A DNA stretch of 34,541 bases from an uncultured Prevotellaceae bacterium (GCA_902800245.1 CADCDY010000068.1:1-34541); one strand, 5' to 3'; counted from the stretch's first letter, positions 23,924 to 32,558 are shown. A program made the numbers and translations. The notes: a model not told the origin generated them from the letters alone.

Positions 23924-26900
23924 GAGAAGCGCGCGTCACAGATGTCGTCCCCATAGCAGAGGATCTGCCCACGCGTGGCCTTCAATGCCTGCTCCACATT
24001 TTTGCTGGTCTGTTTGGTGATACCCTGATAGCGCTGACAATGATCATCAGCACAGACATCGAAAATGGTATGGTCCTCGCGGTCGTACCAGCGAATGAGT
24101 TCGTCGTCCTTCTTGATAAACGAGAAGAAGCCGTCCTTATGTTCACTGGCCTGTTCACGACGACGCATCTGTGCCAGGAGCCAAGAACGGCTGATGACGG
24201 CATGGGCCTTCAACAGTTCGAGACCCGCCGTAGCCTTCATCTCACTGGAAATAACGGAAGCGAGATACTTCTCGACGGGCAATTCGTTGATGGCCGTAAT
24301 CTGGTCGGACTCTACTACCAGTCGCAGGGTTCCCAGGAATGTCTGCGTCTCCTTGCGCTCCCAATGGAAATTGACGCCAATGGTGACGTCGAACAGCGAA
24401 AACGAGGCGTCGGCACTGGAGGGCGTGAAGGTGAGCTCACGATACTGATTGCCACGCCAGAGGATGCCTCCCTCGGAAAACTCCACAAGTTGTCGTCCTT
24501 CGAGGGTTTCGCCCTTAGCGGTATAGGGTGCGTTGAGCGAGAACTCTATCTTCTGACCGCTGACGATGCCAACACTGACATTCGGTTGGGCCTTGAGACG
24601 TTGAACGTTGAACATTGAACGTTGAACGTTAAAGGCTTCACTCCTTACACGTTCAATGACCTGCTGCATCTGTTCTGGGGTAAGCGACAGTTCGCGATAG
24701 ATATCGAGAATCAGTTCAGGGGTCACACGACGGAAATCCTGTTCACGAGGGGTAATGATAAGTCCACCCATATCGACTGCTCCAGGACTGATGATGTATT
24801 GGCTGTCACCCTCGGCGGTATAACATGCAGGACGATGCTTGCGACGAGGCAGCACCACACTGAGCAGCACATCGTCAGAACGCCATACAATGACATTCAT
24901 CATGGGCTCGGTATCGTCGTCGGCAGGCGGTAGCGCATCGTAGAGACGACGGAACAAACGCTCGCCTGATTCACGGCTACGACTGAGAATAACGAAGGCT
25001 GCAGCAGGATAGTCGACTACCTGGAAGATGCCATCATCGTCGCCGTCTTTTACCACTTCGACGAGGTTACGGCTCAACCGTTGCCAGGCCTTCTGTAAGG
25101 GTAGATGACCCGTACTCACTGACTGCAGATGAGCATGGTCTGGAGCCGACGCGCCACAATGCGGACCATTATATAATATGGTAACAGCAGGTTCCTTTTC
25201 TGCCACATTGAGCATCTCGCCAAACATGGGCAGGATGCGCTGGGGCTTGTGTTTCAGTGTAGGCACCGTAAAATGAACAGGCAGAATGGGGAACGGATTG
25301 ACCAGCAGTTCGTATTTGCCGTCAACCACGCGATGCATCTGTTCCTGAGGGCGATTCTTGGCACACAGGAAACAGGGACGCTCAGCGATGGATTTGGGGT
25401 CGATTTTTGCCCCCGTAGAACCTATACGGGCAGGATTCCACTGCACCTGTAGGGTAATCGTGTCAGTCATGAGTTCGCGCGTCTCCACCTGTTGCAGGTC
25501 GCGATAACGTTGTTGCACCTCAGGCCACGTCTGCAGCTGACGATGGAAGAAGCGGACAATAGGTGAAAGCGTCAGGGAATCGTCCTTCCCTTGCTGTACG
25601 CGCTGACGAGCTTTCAGTTCGATGGTACGCAGACGATCTTTATAAAAGTTGTTGGCATTGACCTTTTCGACGGACAAGGCAGCATCTGAATTACCTCCCC
25701 AACGGCGACAGAGATAGAGCTCCGTAAAGATACGTCCGATGCGATAGTGACGCGAGAATTGCAAGCCCAAGGCATAGTCCTCACCATACGACGTGTTGGG
25801 GAAACCGATGCTGCGGAGGATTGGAGTAAAGAATGCACGCGGAGCACCCAAACCATTGATTCTTAACGCGTTATTAGGTCCATTCTCATCTGTCCATTCC
25901 TTATGTGCAATGAGTCCTGGAGGCAGGGTATTCAATTCGAAGTCGCACATACGGTAAGAGCCGATAACCATCGCAGCCTTCTGTTTGTAGAAGGCATCAA
26001 CAACGGTCTGCAATGTCTTGGGCGAGGAATAGAGGTCGTCAGAATCAAGCTGAACGGCAAAGCGTCCACAGTGCTCGCTATAGACGGCTTCGTTCCAGCA
26101 TCCGCCAATGCCAAGGTCTGTGCGCTCAGGGGTGATGACGTGGAGTTTGTTGTCATGGCATGACAACATACCAGACAAGATGTCGGAGGTGCCGTCCGTA
26201 GAGTGGTTATCCACCACGATGACATTATACTTGAACGAGGCCTTCTGCGACAAGGCACTCTCGACAGCATCCTTGATGGTCTTGGCGCGATTGAAGACGG
26301 GAATGACAACGGAAGCCTCGACATCGAACTCCTGCTCGTTGAAGTCAATTTCCTGATACTGAGTAGTATCCACCAGTGCACCCACCTCACGCAAATGGGC
26401 CGTACAGGCTTGTTCCATCTCGATTTGTACCTCGCGATTGGCAGGATTCACGTAATCAAACTGCTTCTCACCAGAAGCGCGAAGGTCGAGTTCCTCTTCG
26501 GTATAGAGATACTCATTCAGATGAAAGAGACTACCCTCGCGACTGAGGAACAGGCGGAAATCGTAGAAACCGGCATAGCGATAGTCGGCATCACGATCGG
26601 TGGTAGCATACTTATGAATGAGCGACGTACGGATAAGCACCAACGAGCCGAAATCGAAATCATCGCGCAACGAGCCTTCCTGATAGTCAATCACGGGATG
26701 ACGCTCCACGACACCATTTTTCACCTCATACCTGTCTGCATACACCATCACGGCACCCGTATCGGCAGCAGCAGCCATCATACGCTCCAAAGCCCCTGCA
26801 CCAAGAGTGATGGCAACGGGTTTGAGTTGGAGTAACACATAGTCGGCTGTAGCCTCCTCAGCAATATGCATCAGCATGGCACTGCTCAACATGGGAATAT

Positions 26901-27012
26901 CCTGAAGGAAGAAAACACCTCTCACCGACGCATTTTTCTGCAACTGACTGGCCAAAGATGCGGTCTGTTGCTCGTCGTGACAGGCTAAAAAGCAATCTGT
27001 TTTCTGTATCAT
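23773..27012 (-). CDS. GT2 - DUF4922 - SpoIID fusion protein, frameshifted near its end
   Basis: This is a rare three-part protein. Residues about 1-220 look like a degenerate glycosyltransferase-like domain. Residues about 233-470 are a GT2 domain with [24 protein letters not shown] and the DxD-type motif [10 protein letters not shown]. Residues about 540-790 match DUF4922, a HIT/GalT-related phosphorylase-like domain, with [10 protein letters not shown] and an HxHxQ-type motif in APDHAHLQS near residue 626. From about 805 a SpoIID domain begins ([45 protein letters not shown]). A linker near 794-804 ([13 protein letters not shown]) is encoded by an intergenic-type repeat. The last roughly 50 residues of this frame (after DARFS) are out of frame. 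I start at the ATG at 27012, below a good promoter; the open frame runs 58 codons further up but overlaps the rlmN promoter. The context with an AmpG-like permease suggests peptidoglycan recycling. Confidence 0.85.
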   Translation of the reverse strand: MIQKTDCFLACHDEQQTASLASQLQKNASVRGVFFLQDIPMLSSAMLMHIAEEATADYVLLQLKPVAITLGAGALERMMAAAADTGAVMVYADRYEVKNGVVERHPVIDYQEGSLRDDFDFGSLVLIRTSLIHKYATTDRDADYRYAGFYDFRLFLSREGSLFHLNEYLYTEEELDLRASGEKQFDYVNPANREVQIEMEQACTAHLREVGALVDTTQYQEIDFNEQEFDVEASVVIPVFNRAKTIKDAVESALSQKASFKYNVIVVDNHSTDGTSDILSGMLSCHDNKLHVITPERTDLGIGGCWNEAVYSEHCGRFAVQLDSDDLYSSPKTLQTVVDAFYKQKAAMVIGSYRMCDFELNTLPPGLIAHKEWTDENGPNNALRINGLGAPRAFFTPILRSIGFPNTSYGEDYALGLQFSRHYRIGRIFTELYLCRRWGGNSDAALSVEKVNANNFYKDRLRTIELKARQRVQQGKDDSLTLSPIVRFFHRQLQTWPEVQQRYRDLQQVETRELMTDTITLQVQWNPARIGSTGAKIDPKSIAERPCFLCAKNRPQEQMHRVVDGKYELLVNPFPILPVHFTVPTLKHKPQRILPMFGEMLNVAEKEPAVTILYNGPHCGASAPDHAHLQSVSTGHLPLQKAWQRLSRNLVEVVKDGDDDGIFQVVDYPAAAFVILSRSRESGERLFRRLYDALPPADDDTEPMMNVIVWRSDDVLLSVVLPRRKHRPACYTAEGDSQYIISPGAVDMGGLIITPREQDFRRVTPELILDIYRELSLTPEQMQQVIERVRSEAFNVQRSMFNVQRLKAQPNVSVGIVSGQKIEFSLNAPYTAKGETLEGRQLVEFSEGGILWRGNQYRELTFTPSSADASFSLFDVTIGVNFHWERKETQTFLGTLRLVVESDQITAINELPVEKYLASVISSEMKATAGLELLKAHAVISRSWLLAQMRRREQASEHKDGFFSFIKKDDELIRWYDREDHTIFDVCADDHCQRYQGITKQTSKNVEQALKATRGQILCYGDDICDARFSRSSSIAGRTPPNPISSVLPTPIATPMTRPFSRRCSTITTRKPTISIAGR
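24599..24630 (-). repeat. In-frame GTTGAAC repeat inside the SpoIID fusion gene
   Basis: About 32 bases of gttgaacgttgaacattga type units run through the junction of DUF4922 and SpoIID and encode [13 protein letters not shown]. The intergenic relative is at 1181-1201. Confidence 0.8.
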
Positions 27013-27039
27013 TACTTTATCTTTTGCTAATTTTAGGTG

Positions 27040-27071
27040 CAAAGATACTATTTTTTCTACGAAACACCAAA
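27040..27071 (-). promoter_or_regulatory. Promoter of the SpoIID fusion gene
   Basis: Minus strand: TTTG (27071-27068), 20 nt, TATCTTTG (27047-27040), leader about 22 nt to the ATG at 27012. Its -33 box is four bases from that of the divergent rlmN promoter. Confidence 0.72.
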
Positions 27072-27075
27072 TAAA

Positions 27076-27107
27076 TTTGGTTTTTCGCTCACTTATTCGT
27101 ACCTTTG
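27076..27107 (+). promoter_or_regulatory. Promoter of rlmN
   Basis: TTTG (27076-27079), 20 nt, TACCTTTG (27100-27107). Only 5 nt separate the -7 box from the ATG at 27113. The spacer contains GCTCACTTATTCG, also found in the duplicated promoter at 4211-4375. Palindrome ACCAAATAAATTTGGT covers both -33 boxes. Confidence 0.72.
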
Positions 27108-27112
27108 CACCC

Positions 27113-28174
27113 ATGATACCACAAAAGAAACGACTTTTGGGGCTGACACCGACGGAGTTGAAGGCTATCGTCGGCAGTTTAGGCATGCCTGCTTTTACAG
27201 CGAGGCAGATAGCGCAGTGGCTTTACGTGAAGCACGTGAAGAGCATCGACGAAATGACGAATATCTCGAAGCAGAACCGTGAACGGCTGAGCGAGGAATA
27301 TGAGGTCGGCGCTATGGCGCCCATCGATTGCCAACGTTCGAAAGACGGCACCATCAAGTACCTCTTTCCCGTTCTTACCTCTCACCCCTCACCCCTCACC
27401 TCTAACTTCGTCGAAACGGTGTTCATCCCTGACAAGGACCGTGCGACGCTGTGTGTATCGTGTCAGGTAGGTTGCAAGATGAACTGTCTGTTCTGTCAGA
27501 CGGGCAAGCAGGGATGGCAAGGCGATCTGACGACGGCGGACATCCTCAACCAGATCTATGCATTGCCTGAGGTGGACCGCCTGACAAATATCGTGTTCAT
27601 GGGACAAGGCGAGCCGATGGATAACCTCGATGCCGTGCTACAGACGTGTGACATCATGACGGCAGAATGGGGTTGGCAGTGGAGCCCCAAACGGATCACG
27701 GTGAGCAGCGTGGGTGTGAAAACCAAGCTGAAGCGATTCCTCGACGAGAGCGAATGCCACGTGGCTATCTCCATGCACTCACCGCTGCACGAACAGCGTC
27801 TGCAGTTGATGCCTGCCGAGAAGGCCATGCCCTTGGCCGACACCATCGCCCTGCTGAAGCAATACGACTTCACCCACCAGCGCCGATGCTCGTTCGAATA
27901 CATCTGCTTTGGCGGACTGAACGATACGCCGCTCTACGGTCGCGAAATCGCGAAACTACTGGAGGGACTGGAGTGTCGTGTGAACCTGATTCGTTTCCAC
28001 GAGATTCCCAATGTCGACCTGCCAGCGTCGGACGAGAAACGTATGGAGGCACTGCGCGACTACCTGACTGCCCACGGCATCACCACCACAATCCGAGCCT
28101 CTCGCGGACAGGACATCTTCGCGGCCTGCGGACTGCTGTCCACAGCAAAAAGAAATAACGGAATCCCGTTATAA
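27113..28174 (+). CDS. rlmN: Dual-specificity RNA methyltransferase RlmN
   Basis: RlmN is a radical SAM enzyme that methylates C2 of A2503 in 23S rRNA and A37 in some tRNAs. The protein (353 aa from 27113) has the N-terminal helical domain ([13 protein letters not shown]), the iron-sulfur motif CKMNCLFC, the GQGEP(M) SAM motif, and the catalytic cysteines in [10 protein letters not shown] and FAACGLL. Start choice: ATG 27113 follows the promoter by 5 nt, so the mRNA may be leaderless. An oddity is the segment [10 protein letters not shown] between LFPV and NFVETVF; it is encoded by the intergenic GAGGTGA repeat read in reverse and replaces a short turn. The last residues (NNGIPL) also come from repeat DNA. 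pdxA follows 34 nt later. Confidence 0.95.
   Translation: MIPQKKRLLGLTPTELKAIVGSLGMPAFTARQIAQWLYVKHVKSIDEMTNISKQNRERLSEEYEVGAMAPIDCQRSKDGTIKYLFPVLTSHPSPLTSNFVETVFIPDKDRATLCVSCQVGCKMNCLFCQTGKQGWQGDLTTADILNQIYALPEVDRLTNIVFMGQGEPMDNLDAVLQTCDIMTAEWGWQWSPKRITVSSVGVKTKLKRFLDESECHVAISMHSPLHEQRLQLMPAEKAMPLADTIALLKQYDFTHQRRCSFEYICFGGLNDTPLYGREIAKLLEGLECRVNLIRFHEIPNVDLPASDEKRMEALRDYLTAHGITTTIRASRGQDIFAACGLLSTAKRNNGIPL
27374..27408 (+). repeat. In-frame CCTCACC repeat inside rlmN
   Basis: Units cctctcacccctcacccctc encode [10 protein letters not shown]. They are the reverse complement of the intergenic GAGGTGA/GAGGTAA family. Confidence 0.85.
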
Positions 28175-28205
28175 CGGAATAACGAAATATCGAAATAACG
28201 ACATA
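28151..28205 (+). repeat. Short-unit repeat of GAAATAACG words
   Basis: Words such as agaaataacg, ataacggaat, aacgaaat and cgaaataacg span the rlmN stop codon to the pdxA start and encode the last six residues of RlmN. Confidence 0.65.
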
Positions 28206-28208
28206 ATT

Positions 28209-29381
28209 ATGGAACAAGAAAGAAAAATTCGCGTGGCTATCACGCAAGGAGATACCAACGGTGTCGGTTACGAGGTGATTCTGAAGGTCTTCGCTGACCC
28301 AACCATGCTCGAACTTTGCACACCGATCATCTATGGCTCGCCAAAAATTGCTGCCTACCACAAAAAGGCACTCAACCTGGAAACGAACTACACCATCATC
28401 AATTCCGCAGAGGACGCTCGCGACGGACGCGTAAACATGCTGAATTGCTTCGACAACGAGGTAAAGGTAGAGTTAGGAACGCCCTCTACTGAGGCTGGCG
28501 AGGCAGCCTTCAAGGCATTGGACCGTGCCATGACCGACTTCCGCAAAGGGCTATACGACGTGCTGGTGACCGCCCCCATCAACAAAGCGACCATCCAGCG
28601 ACCTGGTTTCCATTTCCCTGGTCATACGGAATATATCGAGACCAGTGTGGGCGACGGCCAGAAAGCCTTGATGATACTGATGAACGAGACGCTGCGTGTG
28701 GCCCTCGTCACGACGCACCTGGCTATCAAAGACGTAGCACGTGCCATCACCAAAGAAAGTATCATGGAGAAAGCGACCATTTTCCATACGACACTGAAAC
28801 GTGACTTCCGCATCTCTTGTCCGCGCATTGCCGTGCTGGCACTGAATCCCCATGCCGGCGACGACGGACTGTTAGGGTCTGAGGAGAAAGACATCATCGC
28901 GCCAGCCATCGAGGAACTGGTAAAGAAGGGCATTCAGGCATTTGGCCCCTACCCTGCCGACGGCTTCTTCGGTTCAGGCAACTACGACCATTTCGATGGT
29001 GTGCTGGCCATGTATCACGACCAGGGACTGGCTCCGTTCAAGACCATTGCGCTGGAGAATGGCGTCAACTATACTGCCGGACTGCCTATCGTACGTACAT
29101 CGCCCGATCATGGCACCGCCTACGACATTGCCGGACAAGGCAAGGCCGACGAACAATCCATGCGTCAGGCTATCTATACCGCCATCGACGTCTTCCGCAA
29201 TCGCAAAAACTATGACGAGCCGCTGAAGAATCCGCTTCCCAAACTGTTCCACGAGAAGCGTGAAGACGGCGAGAAGGCTCGCTTTGCCGTTCGTTCCAAA
29301 GACCAGTTCCGCAAGGATAAACCTGCCGAAGGTAGTGACGAGAAGAAAGAAACAGAACATGAAACGGCAGCGGAAAGTTAA
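28209..29381 (+). CDS. pdxA: 4-hydroxythreonine-4-phosphate dehydrogenase
   Basis: PdxA oxidises 4-phosphohydroxy-L-threonine with NAD in the DXP-dependent pathway to pyridoxal phosphate. The 390-aa protein shows AITQGDTNGVGYEVILKV at the N-terminus and the three metal-binding histidines in FPGHTEYIE, LNPHAGDDG and YHDQGLAPFK, plus VRTSPDHGTAYDIAG near the C-terminus. The core ends near residue 350, and a charged, probably disordered tail (KDKPAEGSDEKKETEHETAAES) makes it longer than E. coli PdxA (329 aa). It is probably co-transcribed with rlmN. A promoter for the next gene starts about 40 nt after its stop. Confidence 0.95.
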   Translation: MEQERKIRVAITQGDTNGVGYEVILKVFADPTMLELCTPIIYGSPKIAAYHKKALNLETNYTIINSAEDARDGRVNMLNCFDNEVKVELGTPSTEAGEAAFKALDRAMTDFRKGLYDVLVTAPINKATIQRPGFHFPGHTEYIETSVGDGQKALMILMNETLRVALVTTHLAIKDVARAITKESIMEKATIFHTTLKRDFRISCPRIAVLALNPHAGDDGLLGSEEKDIIAPAIEELVKKGIQAFGPYPADGFFGSGNYDHFDGVLAMYHDQGLAPFKTIALENGVNYTAGLPIVRTSPDHGTAYDIAGQGKADEQSMRQAIYTAIDVFRNRKNYDEPLKNPLPKLFHEKREDGEKARFAVRSKDQFRKDKPAEGSDEKKETEHETAAES

Positions 29382-29420
29382 ATTTCTGCCAAAGTATGCC
29401 ATTATGTCAGATTTTCTTTG

Positions 29421-29428
29421 TACCTTTG
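29421..29428 (+). promoter_or_regulatory. -7 element TACCTTTG upstream of the sigma-54-type activator
   Basis: A perfect TAnnTTTG box 26 nt before the ATG at 29455. No TTTG is seen at the expected -33 spacing, so the promoter is weaker evidence than the others. Confidence 0.5.
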
Positions 29429-29454
29429 CAGCCAATTGCGTAAAAAACGGTTGA

Positions 29455-30699
29455 ATGAAGACTTCCGAACTTCAGAACATTAAGCAGCGTTACAACATCG
29501 TAGGCAACTGCGAGGCATTGAACAACGCGCTGGACGTCGCCCTCAAGGTGGCGCCCATTGACCTTAGTGTGCTGATCATCGGTGAGAGCGGTGTGGGTAA
29601 GGATATCCTGCCACGCATCATTCACGACAATTCGCCTCGCCGACGCGAAAAATATTTCGCCATCAACTGCGGAGCCATACCTGAGGGCACGATTGATTCT
29701 GAACTCTTCGGACATGTAAAAGGTTCGTTCACTGGTGCCGTCAACGACTCGCCAGGTTACTTCGGCGTGGCCAACAAGGGCACGCTGTTCCTTGACGAGG
29801 TGGGTGAACTGCCGATGGCCACACAAGCCCGCCTTTTGCGTGTGTTGGAGAATGGCGAATACATCCCCGTTGGTGGTACGGAGATTCGCAAGACCGATGT
29901 GCGCATCGTGGCTGCCACGAATGTCAACATCCAGAAAGCCATCAGCGAAGGCCGTTTCCGTGAGGACCTCTACTACCGTCTGAACCAGGTGCAGATACAA
30001 ATTCCTGCCTTGCGCGACCGTGGGGAGGACATCGTACTGCTGTTCCGTCTCTTTGCCCTCCAGATGGCAGAGAAATACCACATGGATAAGATTGTCCTGA
30101 CCGACGAGGCCAAGCAGATGCTGATGCGCTATAAGTGGCCGGGCAACATCCGGCAGCTGAAAAGCATTACCGAACAGCTGTCCATTCTCAGTGCAGAACG
30201 TACCATCACGCCCGACATCCTCATGCAGTTTATTCCGCAGGACCTGGAGACCACCCAACTGGCCACCATCCACAGAGAGGGAGACCATTCGTTTGAAAAC
30301 GAACGTGAGATTCTCTATAAGATTCTCTTCGAACTGCGCTCAAACGTCAACGACATGCGACGTGAGATGACATCGCTGAAGAAAAAGATTGAAGACGTGC
30401 AGGGTACAACACCTGTGCAGGCTCCGTCGCAGTTGCCGACGACACAACTCGCACCAGCAAACCTCTCACCTCTCACCCCTCACCTCTCACCACTAAACTC
30501 TGCTGAAGTGGCTGAGGCAGAAGAGTATGTAGAACCGTCGCCAGAGGTGGAGAACCTGAATGTCAACGACTGGAGCAGGCAGGCACTCGAGAAAGCCCTC
30601 AACCGTAATGGCGGCAATCGTAAGAAAGCAGCGCAGGAACTGGGCATCAGTGACAGGACGCTATATAGGAGATTGAAACAATATGGACTGGACAAGTAA
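29455..30699 (+). CDS. Sigma-54-type AAA+ transcriptional activator
   Basis: This 414-aa protein starts directly with an AAA+ domain (residues about 12-250) and has no receiver or PAS domain. Motifs: Walker A GESGVGKD, the sigma-54 contact loop as ELFGHVKGSFTGA (GSFTGA instead of GAFTGA), Walker B GTLFLDEVGELP, and the arginine region GRFREDLYYRL. A linker (about 285-365) holds a predicted coiled coil and a Pro/Leu segment encoded by the CCTCACC repeat. A Fis-type HTH ends the protein (LEKALNRNGGNRKKAAQELGISDRTLYRRLKQYG). Relatives head the LptE-TPR-SecG cluster in many Bacteroidetes. The signal controlling it is unknown, and no sigma-54 promoter (GG-N10-GC) was identified nearby. Confidence 0.93.
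   Translation: MKTSELQNIKQRYNIVGNCEALNNALDVALKVAPIDLSVLIIGESGVGKDILPRIIHDNSPRRREKYFAINCGAIPEGTIDSELFGHVKGSFTGAVNDSPGYFGVANKGTLFLDEVGELPMATQARLLRVLENGEYIPVGGTEIRKTDVRIVAATNVNIQKAISEGRFREDLYYRLNQVQIQIPALRDRGEDIVLLFRLFALQMAEKYHMDKIVLTDEAKQMLMRYKWPGNIRQLKSITEQLSILSAERTITPDILMQFIPQDLETTQLATIHREGDHSFENEREILYKILFELRSNVNDMRREMTSLKKKIEDVQGTTPVQAPSQLPTTQLAPANLSPLTPHLSPLNSAEVAEAEEYVEPSPEVENLNVNDWSRQALEKALNRNGGNRKKAAQELGISDRTLYRRLKQYGLDK
30461..30499 (+). repeat. In-frame CCTCACC repeat inside the sigma-54-type activator
   Basis: Units acctctcacctctcacccct and following encode [12 protein letters not shown] in the linker before the Fis HTH. It is the same reversed heptamer family as in rlmN. Confidence 0.85.
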
Positions 30700-31201
30700 A
30701 ATACGCATCATCGTCTGCGTTGCAGTAATGGCAGTGCTGTCAGGTTGCTCCGTGAGCTATAAGTTCAACGGTGCCAGCATCGACTACACCAAGACGAAGA
30801 CCATCCAGATTGCTGATTTCCCCATCCGCGCCAGCTACGTATGGGGTCCGATGGGTCCCATGTTCAACAACGAGCTGAAGGATCAGTTTGCCAACCACAC
30901 TCGGCTCACGCAAGTCAAACGTAATGGAGACATGAAGATTGAGGGCGAGATTACGCAATACACGCAACGCAACAAGTCGGTCAGCTCAGAAGGCTACTCG
31001 GCTCAGACGGAACTGACGATGACTGTCAACGTACGCTTTACCAACAACGCCAATCACAACGAGGACTTTGAGCGTTCATTCTCAGCCAGCCAGAGTTACG
31101 AGACTACACGTTCGCTGAACTCCGTGCAGGAAGAACTGGTCTCACAGATGTGTAAGAGTATCTGCGAAGAGATATTTAATGCCACTGTGGCGAACTGGTG
31201 A
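30683..31201 (+). CDS. LptE-family LPS-assembly lipoprotein
   Basis: This 172-aa lipoprotein (signal VCVAVMAVLSGC, lipobox Cys at about residue 22) matches the Bacteroidetes LptE-like family. It has VSYKFNGASIDYTKTKTIQI after the cysteine, a beta/alpha/beta core with the helix ELKDQFANHTRLTQVKRNGD, and IEGEITQYTQ. LptE plugs the LptD barrel that inserts lipopolysaccharide into the outer membrane. The start codon lies inside the last codons of the activator gene (17-nt overlap), which suggests coupled translation. A long GAGGTAA repeat separates it from the next gene. Confidence 0.88.
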   Translation: MDWTSKIRIIVCVAVMAVLSGCSVSYKFNGASIDYTKTKTIQIADFPIRASYVWGPMGPMFNNELKDQFANHTRLTQVKRNGDMKIEGEITQYTQRNKSVSSEGYSAQTELTMTVNVRFTNNANHNEDFERSFSASQSYETTRSLNSVQEELVSQMCKSICEEIFNATVANW

Positions 31202-31202
31202 T

Positions 31203-31285
31203 ATAGAGGTAAGAGGTAAGAGGTAAGAGGTAAGAGGTAAGAAGTAAGAGGTAAGAAGTAAGAGGTTAGAAGTAAGAGGTAAAAT
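31203..31285 (+). repeat. Longest GAGGTAA heptamer array
   Basis: About eleven units (gaggtaa with gaagtaa and gaggtta variants) run nearly without interruption between the lptE-like and TPR genes. It is not a CRISPR: the 7-nt unit is tandem and there are no spacers. Confidence 0.9.
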
Positions 31286-31292
31286 ATAAGAT

Positions 31293-32048
31293 ATGGAAAT
31301 AACGGAACTCATTGACCACCCCGAGCTGATGGATCGCGACACGCTCTACGAGCTGCGGTCCATGCTGGCGCTGCATCCGTATTTCCAGACGGCACGCCTG
31401 CTCATGTTGCAGAACCTTTATCTGCTGCACGACCCGTCGTTCGACGAGGAGCTCCGCCGTGCTGCCATCTATGTCACTGACCGTAAGGTCATCTTCCAGA
31501 TGATAGAGGCCGCACACTATCAGATACGCCAACAGCTGACGGACAACAGCCAGAAGCCGACGACAGACAGCTCGTCCTCGCGCACCATCGACCTGATTGA
31601 CACTTTCCTCGACGCACTGCCACAGGAGGACAGCACGGCAGAGAAGCAGGACCGCAAGCCTACCCCAGCCGACGCATCAGTCGACTACGTCAGCTACCTG
31701 TTGGCCACCGAGGGAGCTATGGCGAAGGAGGACAATGCTCCACAAATGAAGGGACAAGACCTCATCGACACCTTCCTCGAGCAGGAACAGGGACGCATCC
31801 TTCTCAACGATCTGCCTCAGGAACCGGAAGAGGCACAGACGTCAGAGAATACGGAGGACGTGGAAGAGGAATACTTCACCGAGACCCTGGCGCGCATCTA
31901 CATCAAACAGGGACGCTATCAGAAGGCACTCGACATCATAGGCCGACTGGCGGAACGCTATCCGAAAAAGAACGCCTACTTCACCGACCAGATACGTTTC
32001 CTCGAGAAATTAATAATAAACAGCAAGAATAATTCAAAAATTAAATAA
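31293..32048 (+). CDS. TPR-like protein of the lptE-secG cluster
   Basis: This 251-aa protein has no signal peptide and is probably cytoplasmic. The N-terminal part is helical (ELIDHPELMDRDTLYELRSMLALHPYFQTARLLML), with a second block around residues 45-80. A low-complexity acidic middle follows (about 85-190), then one clear TPR-like helix pair at the C-terminus (ETLARIYIKQGRYQKALDIIGRLAERYPKK). Proteins of this type occur between lptE and secG in many Bacteroidetes, but their function is not established. Conservation of the neighbourhood suggests a link to envelope biogenesis or protein export. Confidence 0.85.
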   Translation: MEITELIDHPELMDRDTLYELRSMLALHPYFQTARLLMLQNLYLLHDPSFDEELRRAAIYVTDRKVIFQMIEAAHYQIRQQLTDNSQKPTTDSSSSRTIDLIDTFLDALPQEDSTAEKQDRKPTPADASVDYVSYLLATEGAMAKEDNAPQMKGQDLIDTFLEQEQGRILLNDLPQEPEEAQTSENTEDVEEEYFTETLARIYIKQGRYQKALDIIGRLAERYPKKNAYFTDQIRFLEKLIINSKNNSKIK

Positions 32049-32065
32049 TTTATAATCAAAACATT

Positions 32066-32470
32066 ATGTACACATTATTTGTAATTCTTATCGTGATTGC
32101 AGCCATACTGATGATTGGTATCGTGCTGATTCAAGAGTCTAAGGGTGGTGGCCTGTCGTCAAGTTTCGCTGGCTACAACCAAGTTGCCGGTGTCCGCAAG
32201 ACCACCGATTTCATTGAGAAGGCCACATGGGCACTGGCTGCCGCTATGGTCATCATCAGCGTCGTTTGCGCATGGGTTGCTCCCACCGCTACCGCTGACA
32301 GTTCAGTGATGGAGGGTATCGAGAACCCCGTCACCAATCCTAACAATCTGCCTGGATTCGGTGCCAGCCAGCAGAAGGATGCTGCTGCTCCTGCCAAGGA
32401 CGCTGCCGCTCCCGCCGCTGAGGCTCCTGCTGCTGAGGCTCCTGCTGACGACAAGGCAAAGGCTGAGTAA
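32066..32470 (+). CDS. secG: Preprotein translocase subunit SecG
   Basis: SecG is the small helper subunit of the SecYEG channel in the inner membrane. The 134-aa protein has two TMs (residues about 2-24 and 52-74) around the conserved loop LIQESKGGGLSSSFAG, the family signature. A Pro/Ala-rich tail (about 100-134, repeated AAEAPA-type units) is typical of Bacteroidetes SecG. It is 17 nt after the TPR gene and ends the operon at a strong terminator. Confidence 0.95.
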   Translation: MYTLFVILIVIAAILMIGIVLIQESKGGGLSSSFAGYNQVAGVRKTTDFIEKATWALAAAMVIISVVCAWVAPTATADSSVMEGIENPVTNPNNLPGFGASQQKDAAAPAKDAAAPAAEAPAAEAPADDKAKAE

Positions 32471-32491
32471 ACATCGCCTGTTTACAAAGAT

Positions 32492-32527
32492 AAAAAGGTT
32501 CCACGTTTGTTCGTTGGAACCTTTTTT
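32492..32527 (+). terminator. Intrinsic terminator after secG
   Basis: AAAAAGGTTCCA pairs with TGGAACCTTTTT around an 11-nt loop, followed by more T; it ends the activator-lptE-TPR-secG operon. Confidence 0.88.
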
Positions 32528-32558
32528 CTTGCCTAAAAGGTAAAAAGATGGGTAAAAG

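Noticed and set aside
26203-26835. A 210-codon plus-strand frame opposite the GT2-DUF4922-SpoIID gene
   Set aside because: The minus strand encodes recognisable GT2 motifs here; the plus frame shows no homology or start signals.
31203-31285. CRISPR-like array
   Set aside because: The unit is only 7 nt, tandem and without spacers, and no cas genes are in the window.
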